Shown: in pieces, positions 52,700 to 62,507 of the stretch
Layout of the letters: the number at the start of each line of letters is the position of its first letter
Position numbering within the stretch: the stretch's first letter is position 1
DNA from: Paenarthrobacter sp.
Lineage (GTDB): Bacteria; Actinomycetota; Actinomycetes; Actinomycetales; Micrococcaceae
Direction: 5' to 3'
Length of the DNA: 64,000 nt
Assembly: GCA_031179305.1 (NCBI GenBank)
Contig: JAPSHX010000008.1
Span: 62,001 to 126,000 of the forward strand
Made by a program: the position numbers and the translations under genes
The notes under the pieces: model-generated
Told to the model about the DNA's origin: nothing
The model's input: only the letters and a program-made list of their open reading frames with translations
Databases searched by the model: none

Positions 52700-54745
52700 A
52701 TGTCCCAGGACACCACCGGATCCACGGCCACCGCTGCAGCTTCAACGGCTCAGAACGGCCCAGCCGCACACGTTGAGGCGCTTGAAAACCTCCTCCACGA
52801 GAACCGCAAGTTCGCGCCGTCGGCAGAGTTCGCCGCCAACGCCGTCACAAGCGCTGACGCCTACAAAGAAGCAGACGCGGACCGTCCCGCGTTCTGGGCC
52901 AAGCAGGCCCGCGAGCTGCTGACCTGGAACACGGACTTCACCGAGGCCTTGGATTGGTCCAACCCGCCGTTCGCCAAGTGGTTCGTCGGCGGTGAAGTCA
53001 ACGCTGCCTATAACGCACTGGATCGCCATGTGGAAAACGGCCTTGGCGACCGTGTGGCCATCTACTTCGAAGGCGAGCCCGGCGACACCCGCACCTACAC
53101 GTACGCGCAGCTGACCGAAGAGGTCAAGAAGGCCGCAAACGCCTTCGAGTCACTCGGCGTCGCCAAGGGTGACCGCGTGGCCGTCTACCTTCCCATGATC
53201 CCCGAGGCCGTCATCACGCTCCTTGCCTGTGCAAGGATCGGCGCCGTGCACTCCGTGGTGTTCGGCGGGTTCTCCGCAGACGCCCTCCGCTCCAGGATCG
53301 AGGACGCCGAAGCCAAACTCGTGGTCACCGCCGACGGCACCTACCGCCGCGGCAAGCCGAGCGCGCTGAAGCCGGCCGTGGACGAAGCCCTTTCCAAAGA
53401 GGGCCACACTGTCCAGAACGTTGTTGTGGTCAAGCGCAACGGCGAGGACGTCAACTGGGTGGAAGGCCGCGACCTCTGGTGGAGCGAGACGGTAGATAAG
53501 GCATCAACCGAGCACACCGCCGTCGGGCATGACTCCGAACACCCGCTGTTCATCCTCTACACCTCCGGCACCACCGGTAAGCCCAAGGGCATCCTGCACA
53601 CCACCGGCGGCTACCTCACGCAGGCCGCGTACACGCACAAAGCCGTATTCGACCTCCACCCCGAAACGGACGTGTACTGGTGCACGGCCGACGTCGGATG
53701 GGTCACCGGCCACTCGTACGTCACCTACGCTCCGCTCATCAACGGCGCCACGCAGGTCATGTACGAAGGAACCCCGGACTCCCCGCACCAGGGCCGCTGG
53801 TGGGAAATCGTGGAGAAGTACAAAGTCTCCATCCTCTACACAGCTCCCACTGCCATCCGGACGTTCATGAAGTGGGGTCGGGACATCCCGGACAAGTACG
53901 ACCTCTCCTCCATCCGTGTCCTGGGCTCCGTGGGCGAATCCATCAACCCCGAAGCGTGGATGTGGTACCGCGACGTCATCGGCGCCAACGCCGGCAAGAA
54001 CGGCGAAAAGAAGGAACACCCCGCCCCGATCGTGGACACCTGGTGGCAGACCGAGACCGGCGCGCAGATGATCGCCCCGCTGCCCGGTGTGACCGCCACC
54101 AAGCCCGGCTCCGCGCAGGTTCCGCTGCCCGGCATCGCCGTGGACGTCGTGGACGAAAACGGTCAGTCGGTGGCCAACGGCGAAGGCGGGTACCTGGTGG
54201 TCCGCGAACCATGGCCCTCCATGCTCCGCGGCATCTGGGGCGATCCCGAGCGTTTCAAGGACACCTACTGGTCACGTTTCGAGGCCATGTACTTCGCTGG
54301 AGACGGCGCCAAGAAGGACGAAGACGGCGACGTCTGGCTCCTGGGCCGGGTTGACGACGTCATGAACGTCTCCGGCCACCGCCTCTCCACCACGGAGATC
54401 GAGTCCGCGTTGGTCTCGCACCCGTCCGTCGCTGAAGCGGCCGTGGTTGGGGCCGCTGACGAGACCACCGGACAGGCCGTGGTCGCGTTCGTCATCCTCC
54501 GCGGCGACGCCGTGAACAACGGCGACGAAACCGTCTTGGAGCTCCGTAACCACGTGGGCAAGGAAATCGGCCCGATCGCCAAGCCCAAGCAGCTGCTGAT
54601 CGTTCCGGAACTGCCCAAGACGCGTTCCGGCAAGATCGTCCGCCGTCTCCTCAAGGACATCGCGGAAGGCCGCGACACCGGCGACGCCACCACCTTGGCA
54701 GACCCAGGCATCATGACCCAGATCGCGGAGTCCCTCCGTAAGTAA
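52700..54745 (+). CDS. acs: Acetyl-CoA synthetase
   Basis: 681-residue AMP-forming acetyl-CoA synthetase converting acetate, ATP and CoA to acetyl-CoA. P-loop [13 protein letters not shown], adenylation motif [10 protein letters not shown], hinge [16 protein letters not shown], and the regulatory lysine in [13 protein letters not shown] near the C-terminus, which is acetylated in homologues. ATG at 52700 has GATGAGG upstream and replaces a 5-residue longer frame. Monocistronic with a hairpin after it. Confidence 0.97.
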   Translation: MSQDTTGSTATAAASTAQNGPAAHVEALENLLHENRKFAPSAEFAANAVTSADAYKEADADRPAFWAKQARELLTWNTDFTEALDWSNPPFAKWFVGGEVNAAYNALDRHVENGLGDRVAIYFEGEPGDTRTYTYAQLTEEVKKAANAFESLGVAKGDRVAVYLPMIPEAVITLLACARIGAVHSVVFGGFSADALRSRIEDAEAKLVVTADGTYRRGKPSALKPAVDEALSKEGHTVQNVVVVKRNGEDVNWVEGRDLWWSETVDKASTEHTAVGHDSEHPLFILYTSGTTGKPKGILHTTGGYLTQAAYTHKAVFDLHPETDVYWCTADVGWVTGHSYVTYAPLINGATQVMYEGTPDSPHQGRWWEIVEKYKVSILYTAPTAIRTFMKWGRDIPDKYDLSSIRVLGSVGESINPEAWMWYRDVIGANAGKNGEKKEHPAPIVDTWWQTETGAQMIAPLPGVTATKPGSAQVPLPGIAVDVVDENGQSVANGEGGYLVVREPWPSMLRGIWGDPERFKDTYWSRFEAMYFAGDGAKKDEDGDVWLLGRVDDVMNVSGHRLSTTEIESALVSHPSVAEAAVVGAADETTGQAVVAFVILRGDAVNNGDETVLELRNHVGKEIGPIAKPKQLLIVPELPKTRSGKIVRRLLKDIAEGRDTGDATTLADPGIMTQIAESLRK

Positions 54746-54751
54746 GTAGTT

Positions 54752-54795
54752 CACGACGGCGCCGCTCACCTCTTAAGGCGAGCAGCGCCGTCGTG
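54752..54795 (+). terminator. Hairpin downstream of acs
   Basis: Arms cacgacggcgc (54752-54762) and gcgccgtcgtg (54785-54795), extended inward by gctc/gagc. It begins 7 bp after the acs stop. Confidence 0.7.
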
Positions 54796-54925
54796 CGTTA
54801 AGCCGTCCTCCGCAGCGGACTTACGTGACGTCGTGCGCTGGGCCTGCCGTGCTCTGGAAGCGTCCCGCCCTAGACTGGAGCCAGACTCAGCCCCATGTTC
54901 GACGAGGTTCCCCAGAAAGGCCCTG

Positions 54926-55714
54926 ATGCTTCAGGCAGCACGCCACTCCGCTATTATCGACGCCGTCCAGCGGGAACGTGTGGTGCGGGTCTCGGACCTC
55001 GCGCAACTACTCGGGGTCTCCCCCATGACCGTGCGCCGCGACATCGAAGCCCTTGAGGAAGCCGGCCGCGTTGAGCGCATCCATGGCGGAGCCAAACTTC
55101 CAGGCGATGCGAGCACCCACGAGCCCGGCTTCGAACTCAAGTCCACGCAGCTGCCCGCGGAGAAACACGCCATCGCTGTGGAGGCCGCTTCCCTTGTCCA
55201 GGAAGGCATGGCCATCGGCCTCGGCGCCGGAACCACCACCTGGGCCTTGGCAAAGGAACTCGTCAACGGGCCCCGCATCACCGTGGTCACCAACTCCGTC
55301 CGCATCGCAGATCTGTTCCATCACGGCTCCTCATCCGGGCCGGCACGCTTCGGGTCCACAGTGATTTTGATCGGCGGCGAGCGGACGCCGTCGGACGCCC
55401 TGGTTGGGCCGATAGCAACATCCTCGCTGAAGCAGCTTCACCTGGACGTCCTGTTCCTTGGTGTCCACGGCATGGATGCCCAGGCCGGTTTCACAACGCC
55501 CAACCTCCTGGAAGCGGAAACCAACCGCGCCTTCATGGCGTCCGCCCGGAGCACCGTTGTTCTGGCCGATCACAGCAAGTGGGGCGTGGTGGGCATAGCC
55601 TCGATCGCCCAACTGGAGGAGGCTGACGAACTGATCACGGACTCACTGCTGGGTGAAGACGCCCGGCGCGTCCTGGCCGAGAATGTCGCGAAGCTCCGGA
55701 TCGCCGAGGCCTAA
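54926..55714 (+). CDS. DeoR-family transcriptional regulator
   Basis: 262 residues: N-terminal HTH (RVSDLAQLLGVSPMTVRRDIEALEEAGRVERIHGGA, the DeoR signature) and a sugar-phosphate sensor domain with GLGAGTTTWALAKEL. ATG at 54926 with AAAGG seven bases upstream. No sugar operon is adjacent, so its target is not evident. Its stop codon touches the 68-bp palindrome at 55714. Confidence 0.88.
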   Translation: MLQAARHSAIIDAVQRERVVRVSDLAQLLGVSPMTVRRDIEALEEAGRVERIHGGAKLPGDASTHEPGFELKSTQLPAEKHAIAVEAASLVQEGMAIGLGAGTTTWALAKELVNGPRITVVTNSVRIADLFHHGSSSGPARFGSTVILIGGERTPSDALVGPIATSSLKQLHLDVLFLGVHGMDAQAGFTTPNLLEAETNRAFMASARSTVVLADHSKWGVVGIASIAQLEEADELITDSLLGEDARRVLAENVAKLRIAEA

Positions 55715-55781
55715 CCCATGTAGGTAGCAGTTGACGTCGTTCTGAGAGCTCAAAACGACGTCAACTGCTACCTAGTTGGGT
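55714..55781. repeat. 68-bp palindromic repeat, copy D
   Basis: Core arm TAGCAGTTGACGTCGTT with a perfect complement, ends ACCCA and TTGGGT. Unlike copies A-C it lies between tandem rather than convergent genes. Confidence 0.9.
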
Positions 55782-55865
55782 CTCATACCTCGGGTGGAGG
55801 CCGGCCCGCAGAGTTCAGCCGCGGGACTGACGCCCCAGGATAGGGGCCGCAGGGATGCTGGTTAT

Positions 55866-56615
55866 ATGAACGCCATCCTCCACGCCCAGCAGCTCACCAA
55901 GCACTATCCCGGCAGCATCGCTTTGGACCACGTCGACTTCACAGCAAACTCCGGCGAGTCCATTGCGATCATTGGACCATCTGGTTCCGGTAAGACCACC
56001 CTTTTGCACTGCCTCGCCGGAATATTGGCGCCCGACGCCGGTGCCATCACCTTGAACACGCCGTCCTCACCCCTGCGGCTGGACACCTTGGGAGATGCTG
56101 CGCTGTCCCGACTGCGGCGCGAGGAGTTCGGCTTCGTCTTCCAGCAAGGCATGCTGCTGCCGGAGCTCACTGCCTTGGAAAACGTCGCCTTGGCCCTGAT
56201 GCTCAACGGCACGGACCGCAGCACTTCGGAGTCCAGAGCCGCAGAATGGCTTGGGGCTTTGGGCCTTGCGGGGATGGAACAACGCCGTTTAGGCGAGCTT
56301 TCCGGTGGACAGGTGCAACGCGTTGCTATCGCCCGCGCCCAGGTCACGGGCGCCCGGGTTGTCTTCGCGGACGAGCCCACCGGCGCTTTGGATTCGGCAA
56401 CGTCCAAGGAAGTCCTGGACGTGCTTCTCCATTCAGTAGCTGCCAATGGCCGGACGCTCCTGGTGGTCACCCACGATCCCACAGTTGCTGCCCGTTGTCA
56501 GCGGGTTGTGGAGTTGCGTGACGGCAGGATCGTGGCAGATAGCGGCAGCCCTTCACCGGCTCCCCCGCGGCTTGCGCCAGCCACCGCCAACTTCAAGGGT
56601 GCCTTCAATGTCTAG
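55866..56615 (+). CDS. ABC transporter ATP-binding protein (LolD/MacB-like)
   Basis: 249 residues. Walker A GPSGSGKTTLLH, signature LSGGQVQRVAIARAQ, Walker B VVFADEPTGALDS. This type pairs with FtsX-like permeases for export, lipoprotein handling or antimicrobial resistance. ATG at 55866; the permease gene overlaps its last 8 bp. Confidence 0.92.
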   Translation: MNAILHAQQLTKHYPGSIALDHVDFTANSGESIAIIGPSGSGKTTLLHCLAGILAPDAGAITLNTPSSPLRLDTLGDAALSRLRREEFGFVFQQGMLLPELTALENVALALMLNGTDRSTSESRAAEWLGALGLAGMEQRRLGELSGGQVQRVAIARAQVTGARVVFADEPTGALDSATSKEVLDVLLHSVAANGRTLLVVTHDPTVAARCQRVVELRDGRIVADSGSPSPAPPRLAPATANFKGAFNV

Positions 56616-57978
56616 TCTGTCCATGGCCCTGCGCCTCACCCCGTATCTCGCCCGGAGCAACGGAAGCAGCTTCCGTGAAACCGGTCTTCGCGACGCTGGG
56701 CTTCCTATCCTGGCCTTCGGGACGGTCACCGCCCTGCTGCTCACCGTGGCCGGAGGTTCACAGGTCTTCTGGTCCTGGTCCGACGACATCGCAAGCACCT
56801 ACCAAGCCTTGGCCGTCGTCGCCATGGTCTTGCTCATCATCCCGTTACTGACGCTCGGCGCCTCGGCCGCCCGACTCGCCGCCCGCCGTCGTGATGACCG
56901 ATTGGCTTCCCTGCGGTTGCTCGGAGCCAACAGCGGGACAGTGGTGTGGATGACCGTCATAGAGTCCACCGTCCTCGCTGCCGTAGGAGCTTTGGCGGGT
57001 GCGGGGCTCTATGCCTGCACGGCGCCGTTCCTGGGGCTGATCCAGTTCCGCGGCCAAGCAATCGGGAGCCACGCCTGGCTGTCAGTGCCGTCCATCCTCG
57101 GCTGCGTTCTGGCCGTCTGTGTCCTTGCCGCGGCGAGCGCCGCATTGGGGCTCCGGAAGGTTATGGTGACACCGTTGGGTGTCCGGACCCGGCAAACGGC
57201 CGACGGCGCGCACTGGGTTCGCGGACTCATCGCGGCTGCGGTGGTGGTTGTGGGAGTGGTGGCGATGGGGATGCTCAGCAGCTTCGGTGCGTTCATTGTG
57301 ATCGTTGCCGTGATGGGCGGTTGCTTCGGACTGGCGCTGCTGGCCTTGAACCTCATGGGACCGTGGATCCTGCGATTGCGGGCGTTGTCCCAGCTCAAGC
57401 ACGCCAAACGACCCGAGCAACTGCTGGCCGCGCGGACGGTACTGGAAAGCCCCAAGGAATCGTGGCGACAAGTCGGGGGCGTGGCGATGACCAGTTTTGT
57501 GGGGGTATTCGTGGGTGTCGGCATGGCTGTGGCTGATTCCATGGGCACCAACGGTGACACTGAAGCCACGCTGCTTGTCCGGGACATCAACACCGGCGTG
57601 ATGATCACGCTGCTGGGCTCGTTCCTGATGGTTGCCTGTTCTGCTGGGGTGAACCAGGCTGCTGCCGTACTGGACCGGGCTTCCACGCTGGTGGCACTGG
57701 ACCGGGTTGGGATGCCACGGAAGCTCATGGTGGCAGCGCGGGTCAAAGCCGTGATGTCGCCGCTGTTCCTGGTGGCGGGCATTTCAGCTGCCGCAGCTGC
57801 CGTCCTGGTCCTGCCGCTCACGGGTGCTGCGCTGCTGACCCAGCCCGTGGTGATCCTGACCATCGGCGGGGTGTTCGCCGCCGGCTTCCTGCTGGTCCGG
57901 CTGGCCGTGGCCGCGGGAACGGCTCAGATCAGCCAGGTGTTGGCCCGCCCCGAACGCTACGCGAGCATGGACTCCTAA
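56608..57978 (+). CDS. FtsX-like ABC permease
   Basis: 456-residue membrane protein with about eight helices in two halves, including VAMVLLIIPLLTLGASAARLAARRRDDRLASLRLLG, the FtsX-type motif where the first loop follows a helix. No two-component system is next to it, so a bacitracin-type detoxification module is less likely. Substrate unknown. ATG at 56608 lies inside the ATPase gene; the earlier frame to 56446 is a shadow. Confidence 0.88.
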   Translation: MSSLSMALRLTPYLARSNGSSFRETGLRDAGLPILAFGTVTALLLTVAGGSQVFWSWSDDIASTYQALAVVAMVLLIIPLLTLGASAARLAARRRDDRLASLRLLGANSGTVVWMTVIESTVLAAVGALAGAGLYACTAPFLGLIQFRGQAIGSHAWLSVPSILGCVLAVCVLAAASAALGLRKVMVTPLGVRTRQTADGAHWVRGLIAAAVVVVGVVAMGMLSSFGAFIVIVAVMGGCFGLALLALNLMGPWILRLRALSQLKHAKRPEQLLAARTVLESPKESWRQVGGVAMTSFVGVFVGVGMAVADSMGTNGDTEATLLVRDINTGVMITLLGSFLMVACSAGVNQAAAVLDRASTLVALDRVGMPRKLMVAARVKAVMSPLFLVAGISAAAAAVLVLPLTGAALLTQPVVILTIGGVFAAGFLLVRLAVAAGTAQISQVLARPERYASMDS

Positions 57979-58091
57979 GCCGGCCAGCCGCCGTCGTAAT
58001 CCCAGCCCCTCGAGGCGGCCTTTAATGACGATATTTCCCACAAACATTGGTATTACATGCCATCTCGGCGGGGCTATTTGCGGCCCGCGGG

Positions 58092-59111
58092 CTATTTGCA
58101 GCCGCAGGACTGCCGGATGATCAGCTCGGTGGGCAGGATCTGATGTTGCAGTTCATCTCCGCGGCCCTTTCCTACCAGTGCCTGTACGGCGGCTTCGGCC
58201 ATCGCTTTGACAGGCTGGGCAACAGTCGTCAGTGCGGGCCAACTGTATTCGGCGTCCAGGGAGCCATCGAAGGACACCAGCGCAAGGTCCTCGGGCACCC
58301 GAACGCCGGCCTCATGCAGGGCCCGGAGGATGCCGATGGCCTGCATGTCGTTGCTGGCGAAGATCGCGCTTGGACGGTTGGACATCGAGAGGAAGCGCTT
58401 GCCTACCTCGTAGCCGCCCGGACGGCTAAAGGGACCGTGCAGCATGGGCCCTTCCGGCAGCCCGGCATCCCGCAAGCTGGCCAGCCACCCCACCTCGCGC
58501 CCATCCAGTTGATTGCCCGTATTAGTGCCGATTGCCAGGCCAATATTCGTATGCCCGTGACCAATGAGATGTTCCACGGCAGCACGCGCACCGGCTTGGA
58601 GGTCAACGCCCACGCTGCTAAGTCCCGGGGGCGACCCTGCATTGTTCAGGAGCACCGACGGAATCTCCGAAGCCTCCAGTTCGGTGACATCGGGGTCGAA
58701 CACACAGCTGGCCAAAAATACACCGTCCACCTGGCGGGCGGCCAACGTGCGGATGTTCTTGCGTTCGCGCGTCAGGCTTCCGTCCGAGTTGGTGAGCACC
58801 ATGCCGAAGCCAAGTTCCGCTGCGGCGTCTTCCACAGCGTGGGCCAGCTGCGTGAAAAACGGGTTGGTGTTATCCGGAACCACCACGCCAATGGTCTCGC
58901 TGGATCCCAGCTTCAGGGCCCGGGCGGCGGCGTTGGGCCGGTAACCGAGAACGCGGATGGCGTCGCGAACCTTGGCTTCCGTCGCCGGGGCAACGTTCTT
59001 GGGTCCACCGTTCACCACATAACTCACGACGGCGGTACTCACCCCGGCGTACCGGGCCACGTCTTTGCGTGTAACCGGGCCGCGCGAGGTTTGTACCGCC
59101 GAAGTTGTCAT
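58092..59111 (-). CDS. LacI-family transcriptional regulator
   Basis: 339 residues: HTH VTRKDVARYAGVSTAVVSYVVNGGPKNV and a periplasmic-binding-protein-like sensor (IGVVVPDNTNPFFTQLAHAVE). It ends in CGCK. It sits 14 bp before the oxidoreductase gene in the opposite-strand cluster and is the probable local regulator of the divergent importer, acting at the palindrome 60476-60495. Confidence 0.92.
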   Translation of the reverse strand: MTTSAVQTSRGPVTRKDVARYAGVSTAVVSYVVNGGPKNVAPATEAKVRDAIRVLGYRPNAAARALKLGSSETIGVVVPDNTNPFFTQLAHAVEDAAAELGFGMVLTNSDGSLTRERKNIRTLAARQVDGVFLASCVFDPDVTELEASEIPSVLLNNAGSPPGLSSVGVDLQAGARAAVEHLIGHGHTNIGLAIGTNTGNQLDGREVGWLASLRDAGLPEGPMLHGPFSRPGGYEVGKRFLSMSNRPSAIFASNDMQAIGILRALHEAGVRVPEDLALVSFDGSLDAEYSWPALTTVAQPVKAMAEAAVQALVGKGRGDELQHQILPTELIIRQSCGCK

Positions 59112-59125
59112 GAGGTAAATGCTAG

Positions 59126-60325
59126 CTACTCCACAGGAGCATCACCGAAGTCGCGGATGGGAAGGCGCTCCCCGCCACGAAGCGCAGACTCGTGGGCTAC
59201 GATTCCCGGCAACGTGAACCGGGCCGCCACCCAGGCGTTTACCGGAGGAAGGCTGCGGTTATTCACGGCCGTGACGAAGTCGTCCACCGGGAACTGATGA
59301 CTTCCTTCGTGCCCGTTTGGCGCTCCCAGGAACTCTTGGGGAAGCCTGGACTGGTCGTGTACTGGAGCCAGCCCCGAGATGAAGGCATCCCGCAGCTCAG
59401 GGGCCACGTCGGCCAGCGAGGGGTCATTCAAGGACATGGTTGGCTTGGTTTCCACCTGCCCGGACACGTCTTCCACGGTGGACTTGTCCTGCCACACGGT
59501 GGTGGTGGCAAGTTGCTCGAAGCTGGCATCGGTGCCAAAGAAACGGAACCGGGACTCGCGAATATGCGACGGGTACCCTACGCGGCGCATCTCATTGGTG
59601 CGCATCGCGCCGCCGTCGTTCATTTCAAAGAGCGCCGTGGCATTCGAGAAGTCGTTGGCGAACATGCTGACGTCCTTGTCGAAGACGCCATCGCCACGCT
59701 GGTCCTTCACGCCGATGCAGCTGACGCTGACCGCATGTCCGGGGACGGCGCCCAGGACGCCGCCGATCGCGTGGGTTGGGTAGAGCATGGGCGGGTAGCT
59801 GGCGGTTTCCTTCCACTGCTCTCCGCCGCTGTACTGATAAGCCTCATAGAACCCGAGATCCATGTCGTGGACGTAGTCGCCCTCGGTGTAGAAGATGCGG
59901 CCAAACTTGCCGGCCGCATGTTGCTGCCGGGCGAAGACCGTTGCGGGGTTGTAGTAGCTGGTCTCGCCCATCGCGTAGACCAACTTGGTCTCACGCACGG
60001 CCTCGATAATCCGTTCAATTTCGTCTTCAGAGATTGCCATGGGCACGGCTGAATATACGTGCTTTCCAGCACGCAGCGCGCGCTCGACCAGCGGCCCGTG
60101 CGTCCACCGCTGCGTGAAGATGGCGACAGCATCGACGTCGGACTTCAACAGCTCCTCAAAGCTGCCCATCACGCCATCCAGCCCCCAGCGTTCCTGCGCA
60201 GCAATAGCCCGCTCGGGAAGTTCGTCGATTGCATAGACCGCACTGACGCCGGGGTGGAGTTTGAACAAATGGGCGAATTGGCTGCCGAACTGCCCGGCAC
60301 CCACAACACCGATCGAAAACGTCAT
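59126..60325 (-). CDS. Gfo/Idh/MocA-family oxidoreductase
   Basis: 399 residues. Rossmann start FSIGVVGAGQFGSQFAHLF. The usual EKP lysine motif is altered: the segment reads KHVYSAVPMAIS, so the catalytic Lys of the family is missing at this place. Active-site His is likely in YPTHAIGGVLGAV. ATG at 60325 with GGGAAGG upstream. Divergent from the importer genes; probably modifies the imported sugar, though the altered motif may mean a different reaction. Confidence 0.85.
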   Translation of the reverse strand: MTFSIGVVGAGQFGSQFAHLFKLHPGVSAVYAIDELPERAIAAQERWGLDGVMGSFEELLKSDVDAVAIFTQRWTHGPLVERALRAGKHVYSAVPMAISEDEIERIIEAVRETKLVYAMGETSYYNPATVFARQQHAAGKFGRIFYTEGDYVHDMDLGFYEAYQYSGGEQWKETASYPPMLYPTHAIGGVLGAVPGHAVSVSCIGVKDQRGDGVFDKDVSMFANDFSNATALFEMNDGGAMRTNEMRRVGYPSHIRESRFRFFGTDASFEQLATTTVWQDKSTVEDVSGQVETKPTMSLNDPSLADVAPELRDAFISGLAPVHDQSRLPQEFLGAPNGHEGSHQFPVDDFVTAVNNRSLPPVNAWVAARFTLPGIVAHESALRGGERLPIRDFGDAPVE

Positions 60326-60452
60326 TGTCTGCCTTCCCTGGGGCTGCCGAAGCAGCCGCCGCTGTGTCCTCATGTGGTTTCCCGTCGAGTCTTGCATCGG
60401 GATCTACTCGAGTCAACAGAAGCAACAAATTTGAACATTTACCACCAAAAAA

Positions 60453-60495
60453 TTGCGAAAGCTCTTGCGTCGCCCGAATCTACTCGTGTAGATTC
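60453..60495 (+). promoter_or_regulatory. Promoter and operator of second sugar-importer operon
   Basis: -35 TTGCGA (60453-60458), 17-bp spacer and -10 GAATCT (60476-60481). The -10 lies in a palindrome, GAATCTAC-tcgt-GTAGATTC (60476-60495), a likely operator for the LacI protein at 58092-59111. A partial second site, ATCTACTCGAGT, is at 60402-60413. Confidence 0.6.
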
Positions 60496-60538
60496 GCATC
60501 CAGTTGTTACTCACATCACAGCAAGGAAAGGGTCAACG

Positions 60539-61498
60539 ATGACCACGCTAACCAAGCAACCGGATCCGGGGCTCTCCGCCAGGGCGCCGCGGAAGTCACG
60601 GAAGCGGGGAAAACCATCCGACGGGTTCCGCGGCATCGGGGACCTGAAGGTCGCTCTCTTCTTCATCGCTCCGGCGATGGTCGGTTTGATCCTCTTCTAC
60701 CTCGTCCCGACCATCCGGGGCATCTATCTCAGCTTCACCGAGTACAGCATCCTGGGCGACCCTGAATGGATTGGCGCACAGAACTACGAACGCATCGCCA
60801 AGGACCCGCTGTTCTGGAACGCCTTGGGCGTCACCGCGGAATACGTGCTGATCAACATTGTCCTCCAGACTGCATTGGCCCTGGGCCTTGCAATCCTGAT
60901 GCACCGCGTCGCAAAGTCGACCCTCATCCGCGGTGCGCTTCTGATGCCCTATCTGATGGCGAACGTCATCGCGGCTCTGCTGTGGTTCTGGATGCTTGAC
61001 TACCAGATCGGCATTATCAACCAGATCATCGAATGGACCGGACTGCCCCGGGTAGCCTTCTTCGGCAGCGAGCAATGGGCCATCCCCACCCAGGCACTCA
61101 TCAATACTTGGCGACACATGGGCTACACAGCGCTTCTGATCTTCGCCGGACTCCAGGCCATCCCGAATAGCGTCTACGAGGCCGCCAGCATCGACGGTTC
61201 CAAGGCCGTGAGCACTTTCTGGCGGATCACCCTGCCACTGCTGCGACCGGTCCTGGTACTGGTCCTCGTAGTGACCGTGATCGGTTCCTTCCAGGTCTTT
61301 GACACCGTTGCCGTCACCACCGCCGGCGGACCTGTCAACGCGACCCGTGTGCTGCAGTTCTACATTTACCAGCGCGCCTTCAACGAACAGGACTTCGGCT
61401 ATGGATCCGCCCTGGCTGTCATCCTCTTCCTCATCCTCGCCATTGTCGCTTTCATCCAGATGAAATTCCTCCGCGGCAACCAGTCGGACCTGGACTAA
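60539..61498 (+). CDS. Sugar ABC transporter permease, MalF type
   Basis: 319 residues, six helices after a basic tail (RAPRKSRKRGKPSDG). EAA loop: NSVYEAASIDGSKAVSTFWRITLPLL. ATG at 60539 with AAGGAAAGG upstream; the frame to 60059 is antisense to the oxidoreductase gene. First gene of the permease-permease-binding protein operon. Confidence 0.94.
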   Translation: MTTLTKQPDPGLSARAPRKSRKRGKPSDGFRGIGDLKVALFFIAPAMVGLILFYLVPTIRGIYLSFTEYSILGDPEWIGAQNYERIAKDPLFWNALGVTAEYVLINIVLQTALALGLAILMHRVAKSTLIRGALLMPYLMANVIAALLWFWMLDYQIGIINQIIEWTGLPRVAFFGSEQWAIPTQALINTWRHMGYTALLIFAGLQAIPNSVYEAASIDGSKAVSTFWRITLPLLRPVLVLVLVVTVIGSFQVFDTVAVTTAGGPVNATRVLQFYIYQRAFNEQDFGYGSALAVILFLILAIVAFIQMKFLRGNQSDLD

Positions 61499-61507
61499 GG
61501 ACACGCC

Positions 61508-62434
61508 ATGACCATTCTTACCTCGCCCAGGAACGCTGGCCGCCGTCGCCCACTGAGCCGTCCCTTCAACTGGCGCCGCGCCATCGCCCTGACCCTCCTC
61601 ACCCTGGCCATCGCGGTGAGCATCCTGCCCTTCTACTGGGTGCTGCGCACAGCCCTGTCCTCCAACGGCTCCCTCGCCGCGAACTCCGCCAACCTGCTGC
61701 CGGCCGACTTTAACCTGGGCGCGTTCAAGCGTGTCTTCGGCCTCCAGAGTGCCTCCGAAGCCATCGCAGAAGGCGGCTCGGGCGCTTCGATCAACTTCTG
61801 GCAGTACCTCTGGAACTCGCTGCTCTTCTCCGGCATCACTACAGCCTGCGCGGTGTTCTTCAGCTCAATGGCCGCCTATGCGTTCTCCCGGCTGCGATGG
61901 AAAGGCCGCGACGCGGTCTTCTCCCTGTTCCTTGCCACCATGCTCGTGCCGCCGATCTTCACCGCCCTGCCCAATTTCCTGCTGATCAAGAACCTGGGCC
62001 TGCTGAATTCCATGCTCGGACTCGTGCTGCCTTACCTGTTCATGACCCCGTTCGCGATCTTCTTCATGCGCCAGTTCTTCCTGAATATGTCCAGGGAAGT
62101 TGAAGAAGCTGCAATGCTCGACGGCGCCAAGCACTGGCGGATCTTCTTCCAGATCATCATGCCCAACGCCGCTGCCCCGATCGCGACCTTGGCGTTACTG
62201 ACCTTCATGGGTCAGTGGAACGAATACTTCTGGCCCCTGCTCGTAGGCACCTCCGAGGAATCCCGGGTACTCACGGTGGGACTGGGAGTCTTCAAATCCC
62301 AGTCCCCGCAAGGGGCACCGGACTGGTCCGGGCTCATGGCCGCAACGCTCGTGTCCGCCACGCCCGTGTTGATCCTCTTCGCCATCTTCGGCAAACGAAT
62401 CGTCAACTCCATCGGCTTCAACGGCACCAAATAG
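61508..62434 (+). CDS. Sugar ABC transporter permease, MalG type
   Basis: 308 residues with six helices. EAA loop: REVEEAAMLDGAKHWRIFFQIIMP. Starts 9 bp after the first permease. No ATPase gene in the operon, again pointing to a shared ATPase encoded elsewhere. Confidence 0.95.
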   Translation: MTILTSPRNAGRRRPLSRPFNWRRAIALTLLTLAIAVSILPFYWVLRTALSSNGSLAANSANLLPADFNLGAFKRVFGLQSASEAIAEGGSGASINFWQYLWNSLLFSGITTACAVFFSSMAAYAFSRLRWKGRDAVFSLFLATMLVPPIFTALPNFLLIKNLGLLNSMLGLVLPYLFMTPFAIFFMRQFFLNMSREVEEAAMLDGAKHWRIFFQIIMPNAAAPIATLALLTFMGQWNEYFWPLLVGTSEESRVLTVGLGVFKSQSPQGAPDWSGLMAATLVSATPVLILFAIFGKRIVNSIGFNGTK

Positions 62435-62507
62435 CTTTCTTCACCTCCCTCCCGCGGAAACCGGCATGTGCCGGCACGCACCCCATCCCGTCCTGAAAGG
62501 ACCAACC

